Below are positions 11,581 through 24,400 of a stretch of 36,073 bases of DNA, one piece after another. The notes under the pieces were generated by a model. The model had not been told where the DNA came from and ran no database searches. It saw nothing but the letters and a program-made list of their open reading frames with translations. Position 1 is the first letter of the stretch. Each line of letters starts with the position of its first letter. Location: contig SHYY01000043.1 of assembly GCA_009692555.1 (NCBI GenBank), positions 1 to 36,073 on the forward strand, given 5' to 3'. The DNA comes from Myxococcales bacterium. GTDB taxonomy: Bacteria; Myxococcota_A; Polyangia; Palsa-1104; SHYY01. Position numbers and translations under genes: made by a program.

Positions 11581-11677
11581 GAGCCAGCGGAGCCGCCTCA
11601 CCTCCCCTGGCTGTAAGGTCCTGGCGTGATCCGTCACTGATCGCCCGGATCGTCCACTTCCGCCAGGAGCATCGACC

Positions 11678-12406
11678 ATGCGAATCCGCCGCCTATCTAC
11701 CGCCGCGCTCTCCCTCTCGCTCGGGCTCCTCGCCGCCGGGGTCGCCCACGCCAGCTCACCGCACGCGATCTTCAGTGTCCCCAGGCGGGTCGACTTCCTC
11801 CCGGACGAGGCCAACGCGACCAAGGTCGTCCTCCACGGCGCGTTCTTCTTCCGCAACGCCAACAACGGCTACGACAGCCCGAGCTGCGGCCAGATGTACT
11901 TCGCCTGCCAGGCCGGGCAGGAGGTGATGTGCCGGATGCAGTGGCAGGACATCAAGAAGGCGATCGGCCTCCAGGAGTGCGCGGGCTTCGGCGAGTACAA
12001 CATGCTGAGCAAGGCGACCGTGCGCGCGGAGGGCAGCCCGCTCGGCACGCCCGATACCTGGCAGCTCGGGATGGGCGTCTCGCCCGGCGCCTTCGTCGAT
12101 AACCAGTGCCCGAAGGCGCTCCTCTTGAAGTGCCCGCAGGGCGGTGTCCCCGACGCTGGCGCTGCCGACGCGAGCCCGCCCGCGGGCGATCTGGCGACGC
12201 AGCCGCCGGCCACCGATCTCGCCAGCACGCCCGCCGACATGGGGGTGTCGCCGAAGCCCTCGCCCGACCTCGCACAGGGCCCGGTCCTGGCATCGAACGG
12301 CGGCTGCGCGATCACCCAGCGCCCCGCCTCGCCGCTCGCCACGCTCGCCCTCCTCCTCTTCCTCGCCGCGGCGATCGTGTTGCAACGCAGCAACCGCCGC
12401 CGGTAG
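11678..12406 (+). CDS. Secreted Cys-containing protein with MYXO-CTERM-type tag
   Basis: 242 residues from ATG 11678 with AGGAG at 11665-11669. A Sec signal peptide (about 25 residues, ending VAHA) precedes a compact domain with paired Cys residues (SCGQMYFAC, QECAGFGEYN). A linker with PAGDLATQ, ATDLAST and SPDLAQG follows. The C-terminus is Gly-Gly-Cys-Ala, a hydrophobic helix (ATLALLLFLAAAIVL) and a basic RSNRRR end, the layout of the MYXO-CTERM sorting signal processed by myxosortase for surface display. The core domain family is not recognised. The tag is the best single clue to a Myxococcota host. Confidence 0.8.
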   Translation: MRIRRLSTAALSLSLGLLAAGVAHASSPHAIFSVPRRVDFLPDEANATKVVLHGAFFFRNANNGYDSPSCGQMYFACQAGQEVMCRMQWQDIKKAIGLQECAGFGEYNMLSKATVRAEGSPLGTPDTWQLGMGVSPGAFVDNQCPKALLLKCPQGGVPDAGAADASPPAGDLATQPPATDLASTPADMGVSPKPSPDLAQGPVLASNGGCAITQRPASPLATLALLLFLAAAIVLQRSNRRR

Positions 12407-12815
12407 GGGCCATCAGCGACGCGGAGGGGGGCCGCCGGCGACGGGCGAACTTGCAGTGGTCGAGGATCGAACGGTCCGCGGTCAAGAGCGCGGCCCCATC
12501 GACGGCGGCGGTCGCCACGATGACGCGATCGAAGGGATCGCGCGTCCAGGAGTAGGCCCGCGCGGTCTCGATGACCCGCCCGAAGTCGGCGGTCGATTGG
12601 AGGAGTCCCAGGGAGTTTGTCAGGGCTCCGAGCACCGCGTCGGCGGGCTCGGTCGTCCGCTCGATCTCGAAGAGGTGCTGGAGCTCGAGCTCGACCATCG
12701 GGGAGTAGACCAGGGTGCGCTTCTCGATCGCGGCGGCGAACGGGCGGAGGCGCCTGCGGTCGCCGGCGAAGAGCCACGCGACGAGGTGCGTGTCGAGGTG
12801 GATCAGGGCTTCCAT
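12312..12815 (-). CDS. PIN-domain toxin (VapC-like)
   Basis: 167 residues from ATG 12815. It begins IHLDTHLVAWLFAG with catalytic Asp8, has Glu42/Glu44 in the second helix, RDPFD96R, and LLTAD114RSIL, which together give the acidic PIN ribonuclease site. The expected domain end is near residue 125-130. The remaining Arg-rich tail (ARRRRPPSASL onward) has no family counterpart, and it overlaps the 3' end of the convergent MYXO-CTERM gene by 95 bp. This suggests the original stop was lost by a late frameshift. The upstream antitoxin overlaps it by 13 nt. Predicted to cleave RNA, probably tRNA or mRNA. Confidence 0.75.
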   Translation of the reverse strand: MEALIHLDTHLVAWLFAGDRRRLRPFAAAIEKRTLVYSPMVELELQHLFEIERTTEPADAVLGALTNSLGLLQSTADFGRVIETARAYSWTRDPFDRVIVATAAVDGAALLTADRSILDHCKFARRRRPPSASLMAPTGGGCCVATRSPRRGRGGGRAWRAARRGAG

Positions 12816-13028
12816 TCGCAAGACCAATCGGCGTGGATGAGGGCATCGGGATCGCCCTCGAGGTAGGCCGCGTGGGGGGAGAGGCGCGCGAGCTTCCCGC
12901 GGGGGACGACCGGCGCGATCTGGAGGTGTCTGCCCCGGCGCTCGATCACCAGGGGCTCCCCGGTGGCCAGCACCTGGTCGAGGAGGCGACAGAGGTTGGC
13001 GCGAAAGGTGGGTCGACCTGACGCTCAT
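12803..13028 (-). pseudogene. Phd/YefM-type antitoxin with broken start
   Basis: The minus frame ending at TGA 12803-12805 encodes TFRANLCRLLDQVLATGEPL, then VIERRGRHLQIAPV and finally DADLIHADW-like DALIHADWSCEWKP, a typical Phd/YefM antitoxin with a C-terminal toxin-binding tail. No ATG, GTG or TTG opens this frame before the conserved region. The only nearby ATG (13028) is in another frame. Removing one base just after that ATG would give MASGRPTFRANL, a normal-looking N-terminus. So a 1-nt insertion, or a sequencing error, probably disrupts the start. It overlaps the PIN toxin gene in the usual antitoxin-first order. Confidence 0.65.
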
Positions 13029-13470
13029 GCGGACAGCGTGCGCTGGCCAAGTACGCTATTCAAGAGCAGCGGCCACGGGAGGCGGTCGAGTTCTCGGGTT
13101 GCGGGCCGGGAACGGCAACGGCAACGGCAACGGGGAGTTGCGCGCGGGAGCGGGGAGGAGCCGCGCACGCGCACGCGTACCACTCACGAGCACGTGGACG
13201 AGCACGTGAAAGCGGGCAACGTGCACGCCCGACGAGGCGGACGTGGACGAACCGTCCGGCTCCACGTCACCGTCGTGGTCAGCGAAAAACTTGATGAATC
13301 ATCAGACGGCAACGGCAACGGCAACGGCAGCCCGGGCGACTGCGTAGTGGGAGAACTCGATAGCCCTGTCACGGGAGGAGGCCAGGAAGGAGGCCCGAAT
13401 TACCGGGGAGTTTTCGAGGAGAAGCCGGGTCCCGCCCGCCGTTCGCAGGCGGGCGGGACCGGAGGGGGAG
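13029..13470. other. Repeat-rich intergenic spacer
   Basis: About 440 bp without a recognisable gene. It holds two direct arrays of AACGGC units (13111-13134 and 13306-13328), and between them a GC-rich stretch with the block ACGAGCACGTGGACGAGCAC (about 13186-13205) that recurs at about 24754. A perfect hairpin lies near the end at 13428-13460. The spacer resembles the hexamer-bounded material at the window edges and may be a remnant of the same kind of dispersed element. Confidence 0.6.
13428..13460. terminator. 13-bp perfect hairpin downstream of the dihaem lipoprotein gene
   Basis: The arm 13428-13440 (GGTCCCGCCCGCC) pairs perfectly with 13448-13460 around a 7-nt loop. It lies 10 bp past the stop of the minus-strand lipoprotein gene. 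No strong T-tract follows in that direction, so it may act as a weak or factor-assisted terminator or as an mRNA 3'-end stabiliser. Confidence 0.55.
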
Positions 13471-16287
13471 CTACGGGGAGGTGCAGGCGTTCATGTTGGC
13501 TGCGACCGCGACGCAGAGGTCGTACTTGGCGTCGAGCGGGATGGTGGTCGTCGAGTTGTCGATCGACTGCAGGAAGGCCACCAGCTCCTGGATCTCGGTC
13601 ATCGTCGGTGCGAAGTTCGCGTTGCCGGCGATCTTGTGGGCCGTGTAGTCGGCCTTGGTGAACAGGTCGGTCAACGTCTGCGCCTGCCCGCCGTGGAGGT
13701 AGGGCCCGGTGGCCGACAGCGAGAGCAGCGACGGCACATTGAAGCCGTTCGTGCCCTCCGCGGTGAGCGACTTGCCCATCGCGTCGGTGTCGGAGCGCAG
13801 CTCGAACCCGGCCCCCTGGGTGCCCGCGCCAAAGGTGCCGACGTTGCGGAGCGAGCAGGTGAGGCGCTGCGGATTGACCGTGCAGAAGCCGTTGGCGCAG
13901 GAGACGCCGGGCGTGCCCCCGCACTCCATGACCGCCATGCAGGCCTTCGCCAGGCGCTCGGTCATGAGGTGGAAGCCCTCGTTGTTCTGGGCCTTCGGCA
14001 CCGAACCCTTGGCGAGCGCCGTGGTCTGGAGCGAGCACGCCGTCGAGCCCGCCGCCGCGCCCTGCTTGGGCGTGTAGTGGCGGCGCGAGATGGTCCACTT
14101 CGGACCGCCGTGGCACTGCGCGCAGAGGCCCTTCTCGAACTGCAGCCGGCCGTTCTTGACCGCCTGCGCGTTCGGGTCCGACTTGGTGGCCCGTTTCTGC
14201 GAGCGCAGCGTCTGGACGAAGGCGTCGATCTGATCCCAGTCGACCGAGACCGCGGTGTTGACCTTGCCCATCTTGCCATCGGCCAGGGTGCGATCGGTGG
14301 CGCCATCCGCGCCGAGCGCCTTGACCGAGCCGAGCAGGTTCAGGTCCTTGGTCGCCGCGAGATCGATCCGCGTGTCGACGCCGTTCACGTCGGTCGAGAC
14401 GATCGCACCGGTGCCGCCCGAGACGTTCCGGGTGTTGTTCTCGAAGTCGTGGACCTCGTCGAAGATCGCCGTCCAGTTGAGGATCCGCTGATCGGTCACG
14501 TCGGCGGTGCCATCGATCTTCTTCGCGTAGTCGGAATCCAGCGGCACCGTCTGGCGCGGCCCGGTGGCGAACACGAAAGTCACGTTGTCGGAGAGGCCGT
14601 CCGGGTGGCACGCCACGCACGAGCCCCAGCCATTGTTCGACCAGCGCCCGGTCGAGGTCATGAAGAACTTCTTGCCCTTGTGGGCCTCCAGCGCCGCGCC
14701 CACCGGCGTCGCCGAGAGGGCGATGCGGTCCTTCACCGTCTGGCTGGCGAAGTCGATCTGCTCGACCTCACGTCCGGCCCACGAGTTGACGTAGGCGGCG
14801 GTCCCGTCGTTCCTGACCACGATGCCGATCGGAACCTTGACGTCGCCCTTCATCGCCTGGAGGTTGATCTGCTTGACGCCGTTCGCCGCGCCCGCGCACA
14901 CCGTGTTGCCCGTGAAGTCCCACACCACGCGGGTGATCACGTCCGACGACATCGAGACCACGTAGCCGAGGTTCAGCATCCCCGGCACGAACGCGATATC
15001 GACCGGCACCGACGGGAACAGGCCGAGCGAGAGGGTCTTGGTCTGGACCGCGAGGTCGATCGTCCCGGCGCCGGAGAGCGGCGTCTTGTCGACGATCGCC
15101 ACGCCGCAAAGGCTGGCGTTGGCGGCGATCGCGCCGGAGGCCTTCGGCGGGAGCTCCATCTTGGAAGCCCCATCGAACACCGAGACGAACGGGTGCACGT
15201 TGCCCGCAAAGTTGACCGGCCCGGCGGGCGAGGCCGCCGTCGAGACCACGTAGCCGCGGCCATTCTGGAGCGCGATCCCCTGGAGCTGGTTCGGGTAGGC
15301 ACCGACGACCACGTCCGTCATCGCGGTGTTCTTCGCGGTGAAGGTGGTATCGGCGATCGGCGCCAACTTGATCGGCGCCTCCACCTTGGGGCCCTGGAGG
15401 AAGGTGATCGGAACGACGATGCCTTGGCGCCCGACGTCATTGCCCTCGCTCGCCACAATGCCGCCGATCGCCTGCCCGAACATCAGGGTCACGTACAGCG
15501 TCTCCTTGGACTCATCGCCCAGGCCGACGTTGGTGATCGCCAGCGCGCGCGGATTCGGGCCCACGTCGAGCGTCGTCACGATCTTCGACATCGCGTTGTA
15601 GAGGCTGACCGTGCCGTCGGCGTAGTTGGCGGTCGCGAAGTAACCGCCGGCCGGGCTCACGTTGATCGCCGTCGGCTCGGAGCCCACAGCGACGGGCGTG
15701 CCGATCGTCGGGGCCATCTGATCGATGCCGCTGACGTTGACCGCGGTGTTGTTGCCGCGGCAGGCGACCCAGAAGCTGTAGTCGGGCGAGTAGGCCACCG
15801 AGCGCGGCTCGCAGCCCTTGGCCAGCTGCACCGGGGTCTTCTTGTTGGCCGCGCTGACGTCGATCAGGTACAGGATGTCGTCGTCCGGGCTGACCGCGGC
15901 GACGATCTTGTCGTCGTCGCTGATGGCGATCGCCGAGGACTTGCTCTCGCGCTTCAGGAGGACCTTCGGCTTCGCCATGTCGGCGGCGGCCATTGCCATG
16001 TCGCCGGCGGCCATCGCCATGTCGCCGGCGGCCATCGCCATGTCGCCCGCCACCATCGCGATGTCCGGCTGCGGCAGCACCGTCATGTCCGCCTGGACCC
16101 CCATCGTCAGATCGGGCGCGGGCGTCATGGTCATGTCCGGCATCGACGCCGTCTTCATGTCCGGCGCCGTCGCCAGGTCCGCCGTCCCGGCGTCCATCGT
16201 GGCGCCGCCTCCGCAGCCCGCCGCCACCATCCCCACCATCGCCCCGAGTACCCAGATCTTCGTCCAATCCCGCTTGACCCTCTTCAT
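13471..16287 (-). CDS. Large lipoprotein: beta-propeller plus dihaem cytochrome c
   Basis: 938 residues from ATG 16287, with GGAGG 6 nt upstream. Lipobox VAAGC places the lipidated Cys at 25. Residues about 30-105 are a Met/Asp-rich linker with GDMAMAA repeats. About 110-540 resembles a YVTN-like propeller (IAISDDDKIVAAVSPDDDIL, EPRSVAYSPD, EPTAINVSPAGGYFATANY). The C-terminal third carries two haem motifs, C557VACH561 and C722AQCH726, and a GPYLHGGQAQTLTDLF segment typical of the di-haem peroxidase/MauG-like cytochrome group. It probably works in electron transfer or oxidation on the cell surface. Divergent from dnaK with about 180 bp between start codons. Substrate unknown. Confidence 0.85.
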   Translation of the reverse strand: MKRVKRDWTKIWVLGAMVGMVAAGCGGGATMDAGTADLATAPDMKTASMPDMTMTPAPDLTMGVQADMTVLPQPDIAMVAGDMAMAAGDMAMAAGDMAMAAADMAKPKVLLKRESKSSAIAISDDDKIVAAVSPDDDILYLIDVSAANKKTPVQLAKGCEPRSVAYSPDYSFWVACRGNNTAVNVSGIDQMAPTIGTPVAVGSEPTAINVSPAGGYFATANYADGTVSLYNAMSKIVTTLDVGPNPRALAITNVGLGDESKETLYVTLMFGQAIGGIVASEGNDVGRQGIVVPITFLQGPKVEAPIKLAPIADTTFTAKNTAMTDVVVGAYPNQLQGIALQNGRGYVVSTAASPAGPVNFAGNVHPFVSVFDGASKMELPPKASGAIAANASLCGVAIVDKTPLSGAGTIDLAVQTKTLSLGLFPSVPVDIAFVPGMLNLGYVVSMSSDVITRVVWDFTGNTVCAGAANGVKQINLQAMKGDVKVPIGIVVRNDGTAAYVNSWAGREVEQIDFASQTVKDRIALSATPVGAALEAHKGKKFFMTSTGRWSNNGWGSCVACHPDGLSDNVTFVFATGPRQTVPLDSDYAKKIDGTADVTDQRILNWTAIFDEVHDFENNTRNVSGGTGAIVSTDVNGVDTRIDLAATKDLNLLGSVKALGADGATDRTLADGKMGKVNTAVSVDWDQIDAFVQTLRSQKRATKSDPNAQAVKNGRLQFEKGLCAQCHGGPKWTISRRHYTPKQGAAAGSTACSLQTTALAKGSVPKAQNNEGFHLMTERLAKACMAVMECGGTPGVSCANGFCTVNPQRLTCSLRNVGTFGAGTQGAGFELRSDTDAMGKSLTAEGTNGFNVPSLLSLSATGPYLHGGQAQTLTDLFTKADYTAHKIAGNANFAPTMTEIQELVAFLQSIDNSTTTIPLDAKYDLCVAVAANMNACTSP
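15977..16050 (-). repeat. 21-bp coding repeat (GDMAMAA)
   Basis: Three to four near-identical 21-bp units in the minus frame encode Gly-Asp-Met-Ala-Met-Ala-Ala in the linker just after the lipidation site of the dihaem lipoprotein. Confidence 0.85.
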
Positions 16288-16325
16288 CCCGGACCTCCGA
16301 AAAAAGTTTAGGAAGCAACGCGCGG

Positions 16326-16355
16326 AGTCTACCAGAGGGGCCGTGGGGGGAACAA
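16326..16355 (-). promoter_or_regulatory. Possible promoter of the dihaem lipoprotein gene
   Basis: On the minus strand, TTGTTC (16355-16350) and TAGACT (16331-16326) are 18 bp apart. The match is only moderate. Transcription would start about 35 nt before the ATG. Confidence 0.35.
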
Positions 16356-16389
16356 GTCAAGCATGCTTCACTCCAGGATGAAGGGTTCC

Positions 16390-16418
16390 TTGACGCCCTC
16401 GGATGAGATGGTTAAGTT
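16390..16418 (+). promoter_or_regulatory. Promoter of dnaK
   Basis: TTGACG at 16390-16395 and TAAGTT at 16413-16418 are separated by 17 bp, giving a leader of about 45 nt before the dnaK start. No CIRCE inverted repeat was found in the leader. A heat-shock sigma element was not clearly recognised. Confidence 0.5.
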
Positions 16419-16470
16419 CGGCCCGTCTCAGTCAGTTTCTCGCAAAAAAATCCCTCGGAGGAGCGCGCGC

Positions 16471-18393
<1,923 letters not shown>

Positions 18394-18415
18394 ACTAGGC
18401 CTACGCTCTCCGAGT

Positions 18416-21400
18416 CTACGACGATTGCGAGGGATCGCCGAGGGTGGCGCGCAGCTCGTGGTAGGCGTCGGAGAGGAAGAAGCGGACCAGGGCGGCGTCG
18501 CCGGCGACCTGACCGAGGGTGACCGAGCCATCGCTGGCAAGGGCCAGCTCCTCGCCGCTCAGGCGCGCCAGCATGGCGACCGAGGCGGCGAGGTCGTCGC
18601 AGGCCAGCAGGCCGGCGCGATCGCACGACTCCTCGACGGCGGCGTACCAGGCGGTGATCGTCCCGCCGGTGGAGAGGCCGGCCAGCTTCTCGACGGCGCG
18701 GACGGATTTTTTGGGTAGCTGGTCGACCAGCTCGCGCACCTGCGGCTCGCGATCGGCGGGCGGGCGGAGCAGCTGGTCGAGCAGGTGGCCGAGCTCGGCG
18801 CGCTGGGTGGGGCGGAGGCGTAGCGGCATGGCGTAGCCGCCGCGCAAGGGCTCGAGGGCGCGGCCGAGCAGGAAGCGGCGCTCGCGGTCGGGCCGCGCCG
18901 CCAGGGAGGCGTCGAGAACAACGGCCCTGCGGGGCGACTCGAACGACATCGCGCCGCCCGGGACATGGCGCCCGAGCAGCACCTCGGCCTCGACGCCGAG
19001 GAGGCGCTGGACGTCCACCACGCACACCCGGAAGGCGGGGTCGCTGACCGCGGTCAGCTCACCGAGGTTGGGCGGCGGGTAGGCGGCTTCGAGCGGCTCG
19101 CGCACCGCCTGGAGCGCCTCGGTGTAGGCGCCGATCACCAGGGGCGGGAGGAGCAGCGCCCGACGCTGGGCCTCGCCGAGGGAGCCGCGGCGGATGCGCC
19201 CCTGCCACGCCGTCACCTCCTCGTCGGGGCCGGCGTAGCCGAGGAGCTGGAGGATCGATCCGACCCGCGCGGCGCGCTCGCTGTGGCCGGCGCGGGCGTA
19301 GATCTGCATCAGCAGGCGATATGCGGGGGCGTGGCGGAGATCGCGCGAGAGCACCACGTAGAGCTCTTCGCGCGCCAGCTGGCGGGTCTGGGGGTCGCGG
19401 GCGTAGAGGGTGGCGAGGGCGACCCGGTCGTCCGGGTTGTCGGCGCCCGGCGTGGGCGAGGAGAGGATCTGGCGATAGAGGTCGACCGCGCCCGCCAGGT
19501 CGCCCTGCCCGACGTGGAAGCGGGCCAGGCCGCGCTGGAGAGGGCGGAGCGCGCCCTGGCCGCGCTCGGTGGCGGCGGAGATTGCCTCGCCCTCCAGCAG
19601 GGCCACCTGGCTGTCGTCGCCCGCGGCGGCGGCGCGGCGGATGAGGGCCAGCGCGGGCGGGGCGTAGGCGGGATCGAGCTCGACGGCGCGGCGGTAGGAC
19701 CGCGCGGCGCCATTGGGATCGCCCATCGCCTCGGCGATCCGGCCGAGGTAGTCGTAGTAGCGCGCTAGATCGTCGGGCGGCGAGGTGGCGCCGGGGGCGG
19801 CGGCGACCTGGATCAGGCGCTCGCACACCTTCTGCGCCTCGCCGAAGCTGCCGAGGAGGTAGAGCTCCTGGGCGAGGCGGTAGTGGGCGTCGCGGTGGGT
19901 GGGCTGCTCGACCAGCAGCGCGCGCAGGGCGTCGGCGGCGCGGCGCGGATCAAGCGCGCAGTCGCTGTGGATCTCGGCGAGGCGCAGGCGGGCGCGGGCG
20001 CGCCCTGGCGGGTCCTTGACGGGCGGCTTCGCGGAGGCGGCGAGGAAGGTGTCGATCGCCGCGATCGCGTCGTCGAAGCGGCGCAGGCGGACATCGAGCC
20101 AGGCGCCGGCGTCGACCACCGCGTAATCGTCGGGGGCAAGCGCGAGCGCCTCGCGGTAGAGCTGCTCCGCCTTGTCGATCTCGTATTCGCGCTCCTGGAG
20201 CGCCCCGAGGCCGCACAGGACGCGCGCCAGGAGGTGGCCGGAGTCGCGCTTGCGGTAGAGCTTCTCGAGCTCGCGGAAGGTGGTGGCGAAGTCGTAGCAG
20301 AGGCCGCGCCCGTCCTGCGACGCCGCGGCGAGGTCGGCGCTCGCCAGGTCGACCAGGAGATCGAGCGCCGCGACGTGATCGGGGCGGATCTCGAGGCCCA
20401 CCACCAGCGACTCGGCGGCGGCGGCGAGGTCGCCGGTCTCGCGGGCGACGATCGCGCGCTTGCGGTAGAACTCGCTGCGCTCCTCGGGATCGCCCTCGCG
20501 CATCACCTTCTGGGTGAGGAGCTGTCCGACGGGGAGGGCGCGGGCGTAGTCGCCGCGCGCGAAGAACACCTCGAACAGCGAGCGGTTGGCGGCGAGGCAG
20601 CCGGCGTCGACCCCCAGCGCGGCCTCGAAGTACCAGACCGCGCGGTCGACGTCGCGCAGCTTGTCGCCGTAGATGGTGCCGATGTGGGCGAGCACGCCGG
20701 CGCGCTCCTTCTCCTCGGTCCACAGCTTGGCTTCCAGCTCGAGCGACTTCACCACCTGCGGCCAGTCCTCGCGGCGGAGGTAGAGATCGCGCAGGCCGTG
20801 GACCGCGGGGAGGCAGGAGGGCGAGGTGCGGATCGCGGCGTCGTAGTAGCGGATCGCGTCGTCGTCCTTGTTGAACTTGGACTCCATCACCGAGCCGCAC
20901 TTGAAGTACATCAGCGCCTTCTGGGCGCGGTCGGTGACGACGCGGATCTGGCGGCGCGTGACGTCGACCAGCTCGGGCCACTTCTCGGTGCCCTCGTAGA
21001 GGCGGGCGAGGGCGTCGAGGGCGGCGCGGTGGGAAGGCGCGACCTCGAGGATCTTGCGGTAGGCCTCGATCGCCAGCTCGGCGTCGTGCTTGCCCTCCTC
21101 GCACAGGGTGGCGATGCGGAGGTGGAGCTTGATCGCGTCGTCGCCGCCGGCGGTGAGGGAGAGGCGGGTGCGCAGGATGTCGATCAGCTTGTCCCACTCG
21201 CGCCCGGTCTCGAAGTGGCGCTCGAGGGCGTCGAGGGCCTCGGCGTCGGTGGGATCGGTGGCGTGGAGGCGCTCGTAGAGGAGCGCGGCGCGCTTGGGAT
21301 CGCGCAGCTTGGCGGAGGCGACGCGGGCGGCCCGGCGCAGCACCTCGGTGCGCTTGCCGTCGTCGCGCAGCAGCTCGGCGCGGCGCTCGTAGGCGCCGAT

Positions 21401-24400
21401 CAGCGCGGCGAAGTCGCTCTGCTGGGAGAAGATCCGCTCGAGGGCGGTCTGGGCGACGTCACCGTCGGGGTCGAGCTCGAGGACCCGCAGGTAGCTCACC
21501 GCCGCCTCGGCAGGCTCACCGAGGTGCTGGAGCTGGACCTGGCCGCGGCGCGCGTAGAGATCGGCGAGGCGGTAGGAGCGCGACTTCTGGGTCTCGACCA
21601 GCTGGATCGCGCGGTCGTAGAGCTCCATCGCCTCGCGCCAGCGCTCGCGGCGGTAGCACAGGCGCTCGAGGGCGGTGAAGGCGGAGCGGCTGCCGGGGTC
21701 GATCGCGAAGGCGCCGGCGAAGGCGGAGAGGGCTTCGTCGAGATCGCCGCTCTTGCCAGTTCGCTCCAGCAGCTCGCCCTTCTGGATCAGCAGCGCGGCG
21801 CGCTCGTGGGGGTCGACGGTGGCGGCGGCACGGAGGTCGATCACGCGCTCGAGATCGCGCGGCCGCTCCAGCTTGGCGTACAGCTCGGCGAGCGAGGCGA
21901 GGGCGGCGGGGTGGGCGGGCGCCGACTCGAGGGCGCGCTCGTAGGCCTCGGCGGCCGGGCCGGGGCGGTTCAGCGAGAGACGACGAACATCGCCGAGGCG
22001 GAGCCACAGATCGAGGGCGCGCTCGGGATCGAGCAGCGTGCCGCCGGCGCGCGGCTGGATGTAGGTCAGCTCGCGCTCGATCGAGGCCGCGAGATCGGCG
22101 AACCGGCCGCGCGCGGCGTAGATCCGCTGCAGCGCGCGCACGGCGTCGAGATCGCCCACCGCCTCGTCGACGCGGTGCCAGGCGCGCGCGGCGGCGTCGA
22201 GGTCGTCGAGCTTCTCCTCGTGGAGTTCGGCGAGGCTGCGGGCGAGCGCGGCGAGGCGCGGGCGATCGGCGGCGACCTCGGGGAGGATCACCTCCTGCTC
22301 GCGCACCTCGGCGAGCTTCTGCCACTGGCCGAGGTGCTCGAAGGCCTCACCGAGGACATGCAGGGTGTGCGACGAGCCGACCCGCGGCACGCGCGCCAGC
22401 ACCTCCGCCAGATCGGCCCACAGGCCGCCCGCGCGGCACAGGCGTTCGACGCCCGCCAGCGCCTCGGCGTTGATGGCGTCGATCCGCAGAGCGTCGCGCC
22501 AGGCGTCGAGCGCGGCCTGAGCGTCGGAGCCGGCGGCCGATCCCGCGGCCTCGGCCGATCGGCCGATCTCGAGCTGCACCGCGAGCCGGGTCTCGCGGTC
22601 GGGGGCGATCCGGATCTCGCAGCGCAGGACGTCGAGCAGCTCGGGGAGGCGCTTGTGTTTGCGGTGGAGGGCGGCGAGGGCGTGCAGCGCGGGGCGCGAT
22701 CGCTCGTCGAGCTCGCGGGCACGCTGGTAGGCGCTGCGGGCCCGCTCGTCGTCGCCCTGGTGGCGCTCGTGGATCGCGCCCACCTCGCACAGCCAGCCGG
22801 CGCCGAGGGTGCCGCCCTGGAGGGCCGCGGCGCGCTCGCGCAGCTCGACGGCGCGCGGAAAGCGGCCGAGGTCGAAGGAGATGCGCGACAGCTCGTGGAG
22901 GGTGGTCGGATCGTCGGGCTCGATCGCGAGGGCGCGGCCGTAGGCCTCCTCGGCGGTGGGGAGGTCGGCGAGCTGGCTCGCGAGGCGGGCGCGCTGGCGG
23001 AGGAGGTCGGCGCGCGTGGCCGGGTTTTCGACCAGTTCCAGCTCGGCGGCCAGGGCGGCGGCGAACTCCGCGACGCGCGAGGGACCGGCGGCGCGGGCGC
23101 ACAGGGCGCGGGCGGCGTGGGCGAGCAGATCGCTCGGGTCGCGGGTGGTCGCTTCGCGGAGGAGGTCATCGGCGTCGCGCAGATCGCCCGCCTCGAGGGC
23201 GAGGGTGCCGGCGACGGTGAGATAGGCCGCGGCGGCGCGCGGATCGAGATGGGCGGCGAGGCGGCGGTAGACCTGGGCGAGAGGAAGCCGCTCGCCGGCT
23301 CGTCGGTGGGCGCGGGCCAGGGCCTCCAGCGCCTCGCGGTGGCCTAAGGGGCCCGCGGCGGCCCTCCACCGGTCTACTGCCGTCGGAGCCGTCGGTGCGC
23401 CCGCGATCGGGGCCCACTGTGGGCGGGCCTCGGCGGCCTCGGCGGCGCGGGCGGCGCGCAGAAGGGCGGAGCGTCCCTCTTCGCCACGGGCGCGGGCGAA
23501 GGCCTCGAGGACCGGCGCCGCCTCGCCGGGCGCCTGGCGGGCAAGGAGCAGCCGTACCAGGGCGCGGGTGATCACCTTGTGGCCCGGGTCGGCGGCGTGG
23601 AGACGGCTGTAGATCGCCTCGGCGGCGGCGGGGTCGCCCGCCCGGGTCTCGGAGAGCTCCGCGGCGCGGCGGGCGCAGGCACGCGACCAGGGGCTGTTCC
23701 CACCGAGCCGGCCGAGCGACGCCCAGGCGGCTGCCGTGGCCCGGTGATCGCCGCGGGCGGCTGCCACGCGAGCACGGGCGCGGAGGGCGAGGTGGCGGCC
23801 GAAGTCGGAGGAGCCCTCGAGCGCGGCGAGCAGCCCGTCGGCCTCGGCGGGGGCGCTCTCCTCGATGGCCGCCGCCAGCTCGAACTGGGTCGCGGCGCGC
23901 TCGCCGGCGGTCGCGGGATCGGTCGCGAGCAGCTCCAGCCGGGCGCGCAGGAGCGCCGCGCGATCGTCCGGAGGGAGCTCGAGCAGCCGCTCGATCAGGT
24001 AGGGATCGGGCGGCCCGGAGCGCAAGCTGGCGCGGCGGAGGAGGGCGCGCGCGGCGTCACGCTGATCGAGGCGATCCTGGGCGGTCTGGGCGGCGGCGAT
24101 GAGATCCTCGCGGTCCCCATCCCGCTCGAGCAGGGTGCAGAGCTCGGCGTGGCGGCCGGCGAGGTCGAGCGCGATCGCGAGCCCCTCGCGGACGTCGCTG
24201 CCGCTGGTGGCGCCGCCGGCCGCGAGCAGCTGGGCGGCGCGTCCCGGATCGTCGCTGCGCCAGAGGCAGAGCTCGCCAAGCTCGGCCAGCTCCAGAGGCT
24301 GGCCGCGGCGGAGGGCCTCCTCGGAGAGGCGCGACAGATCGGCGCGATCGGGGGAGAGCAGCGCGAGCTGCAGGCGCAGGGCGTGGGCAGCCGGGTGGTC

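Noticed and set aside
16363..16470. Longer DnaK start
   Set aside because: Adds 36 residues absent from the family, while ATG 16471 has an ideal ribosome site and the canonical N-terminus.
19883..23347. 1154-codon plus-strand frame inside the TPR gene
   Set aside because: Antisense of regular TPR codons; Gly/Ala/Arg-biased with no domain.
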